Origin: Polynucleobacter meluiroseus
Lineage (GTDB): Bacteria; Pseudomonadota; Gammaproteobacteria; Burkholderiales; Burkholderiaceae
Direction: 5' to 3'
Length of the DNA stretch: 12,617 bases
Assembly: GCA_945867755.1 (NCBI GenBank)
Contig: CAMBJN010000026.1
Location: 1-12,617 of the forward strand
The notes under the pieces were generated by a model that saw only the letters and a program-made list of their open reading frames with translations, had not been told where the DNA came from and did no database searches. A program made the position numbers and the translations under genes. Numbering within the stretch: position 1 is the stretch's first letter; each line of letters starts with the position of its first letter. Positions 7,348 through 12,617 of this stretch are shown piece by piece.

Positions 7348-8412
7348 TTATTTAACTAATTGGGCTAACTGACCGCTTTTGTAGCGCTCAGCCATTTGCT
7401 CTAAAGGAATTGATTTGATCTTGCCAGCCTGGCCTTCACAACCAAATGCCAAATAACGTGCCTTACAAATCTCTTTAGCAGCTTCACGCGCAGGTTTTAA
7501 ATAATCACGCGGATCAAACTTACCTGGATTTTCAAATAAATATTTACGAATTGCAGCCGTCATGGCCAAACGAATATCGGTATCGATATTGATTTTTCTA
7601 ACGCCGTGCTTGATACCTTGCTGAATCTCTTCAACAGGCACGCCGTAAGTTTCTTTCATATCGCCACCAAACTCACGAATGATTGCGAGCAATTCTTGCG
7701 GCACACTCGATGAACCATGCATGACAAGATGCGTATTTGGAATACGTTGATTGATTTCTTTGATACGTTCAATCGCCAAAATGTCGCCCGTAGGTTTTTT
7801 GGTGAATTTATAAGCTCCGTGGCTGGTACCAATTGCAATTGCCAATGCGTCACATTGCGTTTGCTTCACAAAATCAGCCGCTTGCTCAACATCTGTCAAT
7901 AACTGTTCGCGAGTCATTGCACCTTCAGCGCCGTGACCATCTTCTTTATCGCCCATCATGGTTTCTAAAGAACCCAAAACGCCCAACTCAGCTTCAACAG
8001 TCACACCAATTGAATGCGCAAACTTCACAACCTCTTGAGATACAGCAACGTTATATTCGTATGAAGCAACTGACTTACCATCCGCCATCAAAGAACCATC
8101 CATCATCACCGATGTAAAGCCTGAACGAATCGCTGCCATACAAACAGCTGGGCTTTGACCGTGGTCTTGATGCATCACCACTGGAATGTGCGGATAAGCT
8201 TCAACAGCGGCATCAATCAAATGACGTAAAAATGCCTCTCCAGCATATTTGCGAGCACCAGCAGATGCTTGCATGATGACTGGTGCATTGACTTCATCGG
8301 CAGCTGCCATGATGGCTTGCACCTGTTCAAGATTATTCACATTGAATGCTGGTAATCCATAAGCATTCTCAGCAGCGTGGTCCAATAATTGGCGCAAAGA
8401 TACAAGAGCCAT
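7348..8412 (-). CDS. fba: Fructose-bisphosphate aldolase, class II (Calvin/CbbA type)
   Basis: Zinc-dependent aldolase that splits fructose 1,6-bisphosphate to dihydroxyacetone phosphate and glyceraldehyde 3-phosphate, or runs the reverse in gluconeogenesis; cytoplasmic. The 354-residue protein shows HQDHG (81-85), with the likely catalytic Asp83 and zinc ligand His84, VEAELG (139-144), GTSHGAYKF with His198, VMHGSSSVP with His232, and the phosphate/Schiff-free pocket motif INIDTD (274-279). The start MALVSLRQLLDHAAENAYGLPAFNVNN is typical of the Calvin-type subgroup, which in Burkholderiales also serves central metabolism; there is no RuBisCO or other Calvin gene here to suggest carbon fixation. 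An AAGGGA ribosome site lies 6 nt before the ATG. The gene starts 22 nt after pyk and is followed by purC after 7 nt. Confidence 0.97.
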   Translation of the reverse strand: MALVSLRQLLDHAAENAYGLPAFNVNNLEQVQAIMAAADEVNAPVIMQASAGARKYAGEAFLRHLIDAAVEAYPHIPVVMHQDHGQSPAVCMAAIRSGFTSVMMDGSLMADGKSVASYEYNVAVSQEVVKFAHSIGVTVEAELGVLGSLETMMGDKEDGHGAEGAMTREQLLTDVEQAADFVKQTQCDALAIAIGTSHGAYKFTKKPTGDILAIERIKEINQRIPNTHLVMHGSSSVPQELLAIIREFGGDMKETYGVPVEEIQQGIKHGVRKINIDTDIRLAMTAAIRKYLFENPGKFDPRDYLKPAREAAKEICKARYLAFGCEGQAGKIKSIPLEQMAERYKSGQLAQLVK

Positions 8413-8434
8413 TGCTATTCCCTTAAATTAAAAT

Positions 8435-9865
8435 TTATTTCACATTCACAATTTTGAGCGTATTCGTTCCGCCAACCTGACCCATCGGCTCACCCACAGT
8501 CAAAACAATTGCATCACCAGCGGCAACAACACCCAATTTCTTAATTCTTGTTTCTGCTTGCTCTAAAGCCGTATCTCTGTCATTGCTAGTATCTAAATGC
8601 AAAGGATGCACGTTTCGGTAAAGCGCCATTGTTCTCTGGCTTGCCAATTTGGTGGTCATGGCAAAAATAGGCACCTGAATCTTGTGGCGGCTCATCCATA
8701 AAGCTGTAGATCCAGAATCAGTTAAAGCAGCAATCGCTTTCACACCCAAATGGTATGCAGTGAACAACGCTCCAAAAGCAATTGATTGATCAATGCGTGT
8801 GAATTTTTGATCAAAGAAGTCTGCATCTAAATGATGAACTTCAGTCTTCTCTGCTTCCAAACAAATCGCCGCCATCTGCAAAACAGTTTCAACGGGGTAC
8901 TGACCTGATGCAGTCTCAGCCGACAACATCACAGCATCTGTGCCGTCTAAAACAGCATTGGCCACATCGCTGACTTCAGCTCGTGTTGGCACTGGATTTT
9001 GAATCATTGATTCCATCATTTGAGTGGCAGTGATCACCACCTTGTTCGCTTCACGAGCCAAACGAATCATTCGTTTTTGTAGTGCTGGTACTGTTGCATT
9101 ACCAACCTCAACTGCCAAGTCGCCACGAGCAACCATGATCCCGTCACTGACTTCAAGGATCTCTTCTAAAACGCCAGGCATCACAGCTTCAGCACGCTCA
9201 ATCTTTGCAATCAGTTTTGTTTTGTGTCCAAACTCTTTGCTGGCAGCGTCGGCTAGGCCACGAGCAATTTTCATGTCTTCAGCATTTTTAGGAAAGCTGA
9301 TCGCAATGTAATCGGCGCCCAAAGCAACGGCCGTTTTTAAATCTTCTTTGTCTTTGTCGGTCAATGCTGGCGCAGTCAAACCACCACCCGCACGATTGAT
9401 ACCTTTGTTATTTGAAAGCTCACCACCCAATTCAACAATCGTGTGGATACATGAACCTTCAACGCCTTCAACTCTAATCACCAACAAACCATCGTTAAGC
9501 AATAACTTATCGCCAACCTTGACATCATTCGGCAAGTTTTTGTAATCGAGGCCTACTTTTGTTTGATCACCTAAGGTGCAGTTAGCATCCAACGTGAACT
9601 TTTCGCCAGCCTTCAAAATAATTTTGTTATTTTCAAATTTGCCGACTCTGATTTTTGGTCCCTGCAAATCTGCCATGATGGCAACTTCACGACCAGCCGC
9701 CTTAGAAACATCTCTAACTTGCTGCGCTCTAGCTTGGTGATCTGCTGCAGTACCGTGAGAAAAATTTAAACGGACGACATCAACACCCGCTTCCATTAAT
9801 TTTGTTAGAACTTCTGTGCTGCTTGATGCTGGACCCAGGGTCGCAACAATTTTTGTTGCACGCAT
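8435..9865 (-). CDS. pyk: Pyruvate kinase
   Basis: Transfers phosphate from phosphoenolpyruvate to ADP, giving pyruvate and ATP, the last glycolytic step. The 476-residue protein has MRATKIVATLGPAS at the start, RLNFSHG (32-38), DLQGPKIRVG (66-75), a B domain (about 70-170), the signature IAKIERAEAV (219-228) with catalytic Lys221, VARGDLAVEVG (245-255) with the metal-binding acidic residues, and ATQMMESMIQNPVPTRAE (280-297). The C-terminal domain is present, so the protein is full length. Its ATG overlaps the pgk stop by 1 nt (TAATG), a classic coupling arrangement, and only a weak AAGAG-like site precedes it. The following fba starts 22 nt downstream. Confidence 0.97.
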   Translation of the reverse strand: MRATKIVATLGPASSSTEVLTKLMEAGVDVVRLNFSHGTAADHQARAQQVRDVSKAAGREVAIMADLQGPKIRVGKFENNKIILKAGEKFTLDANCTLGDQTKVGLDYKNLPNDVKVGDKLLLNDGLLVIRVEGVEGSCIHTIVELGGELSNNKGINRAGGGLTAPALTDKDKEDLKTAVALGADYIAISFPKNAEDMKIARGLADAASKEFGHKTKLIAKIERAEAVMPGVLEEILEVSDGIMVARGDLAVEVGNATVPALQKRMIRLAREANKVVITATQMMESMIQNPVPTRAEVSDVANAVLDGTDAVMLSAETASGQYPVETVLQMAAICLEAEKTEVHHLDADFFDQKFTRIDQSIAFGALFTAYHLGVKAIAALTDSGSTALWMSRHKIQVPIFAMTTKLASQRTMALYRNVHPLHLDTSNDRDTALEQAETRIKKLGVVAAGDAIVLTVGEPMGQVGGTNTLKIVNVK

Positions 9866-11079
9866 TATTTATCCGCTCTTTCTGACAAGATAGCAAAGGC
9901 TGGCAAAGTTTTACCTTCTAAGAATTCTAAGAAAGCACCACCACCAGTTGAAATATAGTCGACTTGTTTTTCAATACCGTACTTGGCAATCGCTGCCAAA
10001 GTATCACCACCACCAGCGATTGAGAATGCTGGTGAATGAGCAATCGCTGCAGCCAACATTTTTGTGCCACCGCCAAACTGATCAATCTCAAAAACGCCGA
10101 TTGGGCCATTCCAAACAATTGTTCCTGCATGCGCAATGATGCTTGTTAGCTCAGCCGATGTTTTTGGGCCCACGTCCAAAATCATGTCGTCAGGCTGAAC
10201 ATCAGTTGATGCCACTCTGTTAGCGCGCGCTAAAGGTGATAATTCATTAGCAACCACCACATCCACCGGAATGGGCACACTCGCACCGCGCTTGGCCATT
10301 AAATCAATAATGGCTTTTGCCTCATTGATTAAATCCGGCTCAGCCAGAGATCTGCCAATCGGTAAGCCGGCTGCCAACATGAAGGTATTGGCAATGCCGC
10401 CGCCAACGATCAATTGATCAACTTTTTCTGCCAATGATTTAAGAATTGTTAATTTTGTTGAAACTTTTGATCCAGCAACAATCGCTACCAATGGACGCTT
10501 TGGATCAGTCAATGCTTTACCTAAGGCATCTAGTTCAGCGGCCATCAGAGGGCCGGCACATGCCACAGGCGCAAATTTAGCCATGCCATGAGTGGTGGCC
10601 TCAGCGCGATGCGCCGTACCGAATGCGTCATTTACGTAAACATCACACAAGCTGGCCATTTTTTGAGCCAACTCATCATTGTTTTTCTTTTCGCCTTTGT
10701 TAAGTCGGCAATTCTCTAAAAGCACTAAATCGCCCGGTTCTATTTCAAAGCCACCTTCTACCCAATGACTGATCAAGGGAACTTTACGACCCATCAATTC
10801 TGCAATTCTGTCTGCAACTGGCGCCAAAGTATCTTCAGCTTTGAATTCACCTTCAGTTGGGCGGCCCAAGTGAGATGTCACCATCACAGCAGCGCCCGCA
10901 TCCAAAGCCAACTTGATGGCTGGAATAGATGCTCTGATTCGGGTGTCTTCAGTGATATTGCCTGCATCATCTTGAGGAACGTTCAAATCAGCCCTGATGA
11001 ACACCCGCTTACCTTTTAATTGGCCATTGGCGGCCAAAGTGGAAAGGCGATTAAATTGAAGTTTTGAAGTGCCTGGCAT
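9865..11079 (-). CDS. pgk: Phosphoglycerate kinase
   Basis: Reversible transfer of phosphate between 1,3-bisphosphoglycerate and ADP, the first ATP-making step of glycolysis. The 404-residue protein carries RVFIRADLNVP (25-35), SHLGRP (69-74), VNDAFGTAHRAEATT, the hinge-side VAIVAGSKVSTK, the nucleotide-binding GGGIANTF, NGPIGVFE and AGGGDTLAA, and the C-terminal STGGGAFLEFLEGKTLP. It is the first gene of the long minus-strand cluster and its stop overlaps the pyk start (TAATG). The N-terminus is a few residues longer than that of many relatives; no strong Shine-Dalgarno precedes ATG 11079, and I see no better in-frame start. A possible promoter lies directly upstream. No gapdh or transketolase gene is in the window, though pgk often sits near them in other bacteria. 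Confidence 0.97.
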   Translation of the reverse strand: MPGTSKLQFNRLSTLAANGQLKGKRVFIRADLNVPQDDAGNITEDTRIRASIPAIKLALDAGAAVMVTSHLGRPTEGEFKAEDTLAPVADRIAELMGRKVPLISHWVEGGFEIEPGDLVLLENCRLNKGEKKNNDELAQKMASLCDVYVNDAFGTAHRAEATTHGMAKFAPVACAGPLMAAELDALGKALTDPKRPLVAIVAGSKVSTKLTILKSLAEKVDQLIVGGGIANTFMLAAGLPIGRSLAEPDLINEAKAIIDLMAKRGASVPIPVDVVVANELSPLARANRVASTDVQPDDMILDVGPKTSAELTSIIAHAGTIVWNGPIGVFEIDQFGGGTKMLAAAIAHSPAFSIAGGGDTLAAIAKYGIEKQVDYISTGGGAFLEFLEGKTLPAFAILSERADK

Positions 11080-11103
11080 AGCGAATTTTCAACATAAGAC
11101 AAA

Positions 11104-11132
11104 GAAGTAAGATTTTACCTTTTTACGGTCAA
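11104..11132 (-). promoter_or_regulatory. Possible sigma-70 promoter for the pgk-pyk-fba-purCEK-sua5 cluster
   Basis: In the 66-nt gap between azlD and pgk, read on the minus strand, a TTGACC -35-like box (11127-11132) is followed after 17 nt by TACTTC (11104-11109) as a weak -10. Transcription would begin about 20 nt before the pgk ATG. The -35 is good (5 of 6) but the -10 matches poorly (3 of 6). There is no visible terminator after azlD, so readthrough from azlCD into pgk is also possible. Confidence 0.35.
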
Positions 11133-11145
11133 TCCTGAGTCTTTT

Positions 11146-11472
11146 TTAAGCCAAAACAAGCCGAATGACCGTGAAGGCCAACATCCCCAGAATAATCGTT
11201 AAAAGCATGCTTTTTGAGAGCCAAAAAGCAATGATTGAACAGATTCCACCCCAAAAATAGGGTGAATTAATCTCTACATCACTTGAAGCTTGAGTAAAAA
11301 ACATCTCTGGAGCAATGATTGCTATCAAAGCCGCTGCAGGCGCATACCTGAGAGCATTTTGTAGTGTTTCTGAGAGCTCTATGCGTTCGCCAATCAAAAG
11401 AAAAAAGCCCCTGGTGATGAATGTGACCACAGTCAAACCAAGAATCACAGCCCAAATTTCAAAAGAGCTCAA
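11146..11472 (-). CDS. azlD: AzlD-family branched-chain amino acid transport protein (small subunit)
   Basis: Small membrane protein of 108 residues, partner of AzlC in an AzlCD/LIV-E (BrnFE-like) exporter of branched-chain or related amino acids. About four hydrophobic segments are visible (near 6-25, 42-58, 70-86 and 90-107), with the family's TRGFF motif near residue 20 and a conserved RYAPAAALIAII stretch. The start is TTG at 11472; its TTG and the azlC stop TGA share bases (TTGA), giving a 4-nt overlap. An AAGGGG ribosome site 6 nt upstream (about 11479-11484), coded within the end of azlC, supports this rare start, and no ATG is available nearby. Substrate is inferred from the family and from the ilvE neighbour, not from residues. 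Confidence 0.9.
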   Translation of the reverse strand: MSSFEIWAVILGLTVVTFITRGFFLLIGERIELSETLQNALRYAPAAALIAIIAPEMFFTQASSDVEINSPYFWGGICSIIAFWLSKSMLLTIILGMLAFTVIRLVLA

Positions 11473-12185
11473 ATCGCGCCCCTTTCCTTTTTGGTAAATC
11501 GATCACACATGATTCCAACCAAAATGGCCACAACGACCGCTAAAACAATGCTGAGCTTATAAGGCAAACCATCGGCCAGCAATGCCACCAATAAAGCAGA
11601 CAAGGCTGCGAGCCGTGCTGATAAGTGATCGAGCATCGGTAACAAAATAGCTATTAACGCCAATGTTCCGGCAAAGCCCAACCCCCAAGCGTCTGGGACT
11701 GCTCCAGCAAGGAAAATCCCCACCAAAGAGCCTATTTGCCAAATGGACCAATTGGTCAAAGACATGCCCAAGAAAAACGGTAAATGAGTTGGGTCTTTTC
11801 GGTATTTTGGGAACCTAGACATGAACAACGCAAAATTCAAATCGCCGTTCAAGTAACCCAACACCGATCTTTTCCAAAAACTTCTATTTTTGAAATAGGG
11901 TTGAATACCGGCACTAAAAATGATGAATCTCAGGTTCACAATGATGGCAGTGACAAAAATTGTCCACAGCGGAAAATCACCAGCAATTAAAGGCAAAGCC
12001 GCTAATTGGGCGGAGCCTGCATAAACTAAGAAAGACATACCAATCGCCTGGGATGTGCTCAAGCTTGATTCAGCCATGGCCATGCCAGTAACCAGCGCCC
12101 AAGTGAAGATCGCAAAACCAGCTTTCGACATGGTTTTACTACCATCACGCATAGTTTTCATTTGCTCAGCGGACCAACCCAACAT
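11469..12185 (-). CDS. azlC: AzlC-family branched-chain amino acid transport protein (large subunit)
   Basis: Inner-membrane protein of 238 residues, large subunit of an AzlCD/YgaZH-type amino acid exporter. The N-terminal half has the family marks VYAGSAQ (about 54-60) and NLRFIIFSA (about 82-90), followed by a conserved FALFMSRFP region and several hydrophobic helices at the C-terminus. I chose ATG 12185 because a CAGGA ribosome site lies 7 nt upstream (12193-12197), a consensus TATAAT lies further upstream, and the length then fits the family. The frame stays open upstream to 12380, but that extension would run antisense through the ilvE start and carries no transport-like sequence. It overlaps azlD by 4 nt and is divergent from ilvE, which fits a role in branched-chain amino acid balance. 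Confidence 0.92.
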   Translation of the reverse strand: MLGWSAEQMKTMRDGSKTMSKAGFAIFTWALVTGMAMAESSLSTSQAIGMSFLVYAGSAQLAALPLIAGDFPLWTIFVTAIIVNLRFIIFSAGIQPYFKNRSFWKRSVLGYLNGDLNFALFMSRFPKYRKDPTHLPFFLGMSLTNWSIWQIGSLVGIFLAGAVPDAWGLGFAGTLALIAILLPMLDHLSARLAALSALLVALLADGLPYKLSIVLAVVVAILVGIMCDRFTKKERGAI

Positions 12186-12209
12186 AATTTTTTCCTGTAT
12201 TAAGCAAAG

Positions 12210-12215
12210 ATTATA
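12210..12215 (-). promoter_or_regulatory. Consensus -10 box for azlCD
   Basis: Read on the minus strand, these bases are TATAAT, a perfect sigma-70 -10 hexamer. It sits about 25 nt before the azlC ATG, leaving a short leader of about 18 nt that contains the CAGGA ribosome site. The -35 region at 16-18 nt spacing (around 12232-12239) has no good match to TTGACA, so the promoter may be weak or need an activator. Confidence 0.5.
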
Positions 12216-12240
12216 AGTAACGACGCCATTTAAAGGACAT

Positions 12241-12258
12241 AGCCATCTGTCTGTGGCT
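12241..12258 (+). repeat. Short inverted repeat between the divergent azlC and ilvE promoters
   Basis: AGCCA and TGGCT arms of 5 nt flank an 8-nt centre (TCTGTCTG). The repeat lies between the azlC -10 box and a possible ilvE -10 box, where an operator for both directions could sit, for example for an Lrp/AsnC-type regulator. It is short enough to be chance, and no regulator gene is visible in the window. Confidence 0.3.
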
Positions 12259-12262
12259 GTTT

Positions 12263-12268
12263 TACAAT
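12263..12268 (+). promoter_or_regulatory. Possible -10 box for ilvE
   Basis: TACAAT, five of six matches to the sigma-70 -10 box, about 41 nt before the ilvE ATG. There is no clear -35 at normal spacing; the place where it should lie is taken by the inverted repeat at 12241-12258. The predicted leader would be about 35 nt with an AGGA ribosome site. Confidence 0.35.
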
Positions 12269-12309
12269 GACGCTTCAACCCATTTTTCTCAGAATTTAGG
12301 AAACAAACC

Positions 12310-12617
12310 ATGTCAATGGCAAATCGTGATGGCTTTATTTGGATGGACGGTAAGTTAATCCCTTGGAGAGACGCAACCATCCACGTTTTAACTCATACAC
12401 TTCACTATGGCATGGGAGTCTTTGAAGGCATCAGAGCCTACAAGACTGATGCCGGTCCAGCAATTTTCCGCCTGAATGAGCACACACGACGCTTATTCAA
12501 TTCAGCAAAAATCTTCCAAATGAAGATGAACTACACAGAAGAGCAAATTACCAAAGCAATCACTGAAGTTGTTAAAGAAAATAAACTAGCTTCTTGCTAT
12601 ATTCGTCCGATTGTTTG
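12310..12617 (+). CDS. ilvE: Branched-chain amino acid aminotransferase, 3' truncated by window end
   Basis: PLP-dependent class IV aminotransferase that makes leucine, isoleucine and valine from their 2-oxo acids with glutamate, and runs the reverse in breakdown. Only the first 102 codons are in the window. They show the family N-terminus (RDGFIWMDGKLIPWRDATIH), THTLHYGMGVFEGIRAY and RLNEHTRRLFNSAKIF, all typical of IlvE group I enzymes. The catalytic Lys lies beyond the window. ATG 12310 has an AGGA ribosome site 8 nt upstream (12298-12301); a second ATG two codons later is less well placed. The frame is open to the last base. It is divergent from azlCD, 124 nt apart, joining synthesis and export of the same amino acids. 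Confidence 0.95.
   Translation, partial: MSMANRDGFIWMDGKLIPWRDATIHVLTHTLHYGMGVFEGIRAYKTDAGPAIFRLNEHTRRLFNSAKIFQMKMNYTEEQITKAITEVVKENKLASCYIRPIV

Noticed and set aside
7833..8117. Open frame of 94 codons on the plus strand inside fba, with similar ones opposite purE, pyk and pgk
   Set aside because: They are antisense to strongly conserved enzymes, show no domain-like sequence and no ribosome sites; they reflect codon bias of the real genes.
11104..11121. Possible terminator stem after azlD (GTAA...TTAC)
   Set aside because: The stem is only 4 nt and has no T-run on the minus strand; it is better explained as part of the pgk promoter region or chance.
12186..12380. N-terminal extension of azlC up to an upstream ATG at 12380
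   Set aside because: It would run antisense over the ilvE start and both promoters, has no transport-like sequence, and ATG 12185 has a good ribosome site and gives the family length.
1..12617. Defence system, prophage, insertion sequence, CRISPR or other novel mobile system
   Set aside because: All reading frames of good length are recognised chromosomal genes, and I saw no direct-repeat arrays, transposase-like proteins, integrase sites or tRNA genes.

Overview
The window looks like the chromosome of a betaproteobacterium of the order Burkholderiales, moderately AT-rich for that group and most like a Polynucleobacter-type freshwater genome. This rests on the gene order pgk-pyk-fba-purC-purE-purK-sua5, on protein features such as the long SAICAR synthase and the Calvin-type class II aldolase, and on compact gene packing. 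The genus is an inference; no rRNA or other marker is present. I see no mobile element, CRISPR array, tRNA or rRNA. Thirteen protein genes fill nearly the whole window, and no stretch of 300 bases lacks a gene.

Left part (1-3663, plus strand): the end of a NarL/LuxR-type response regulator overlaps by 8 nt a hybrid histidine kinase of HisKA-HATPase-REC-HPt layout. The pair resembles BvgA/BvgS or EvgA/EvgS, but the kinase has only a short membrane anchor and no recognisable sensor domain. A PBP4-type D-alanyl-D-alanine carboxypeptidase/endopeptidase (dacB) follows. Its 3' end overlaps the convergent sua5 gene by 21 nt.

Middle (3643-11079, minus strand): a tightly packed cluster, read right to left as pgk, pyk, fba, purC, purE, purK, sua5. 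Junctions are a 1-nt overlap or gaps of 2 to 30 nt, so one transcript from a promoter upstream of pgk is likely. It joins three glycolysis/gluconeogenesis enzymes, three purine steps that turn AIR into SAICAR, and the enzyme that makes threonylcarbamoyl-AMP for tRNA t6A.

Right part (11146-12617): azlC and azlD (minus strand, overlapping by 4 nt through a TTG start) encode a branched-chain amino acid exporter of the AzlCD/LIV-E type. They are divergent from ilvE (plus strand, cut by the window end), the branched-chain aminotransferase. The 124-nt gap between azlC and ilvE holds a consensus -10 box for azlC, a possible -10 for ilvE and a small inverted repeat.

Most of this is conserved housekeeping DNA. 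The points most worth a second look are the sensorless BvgS-like kinase, the glycolysis-purine-tRNA operon, and the ilvE/azlCD divergent control region. I found no evidence for a wholly new biological system.
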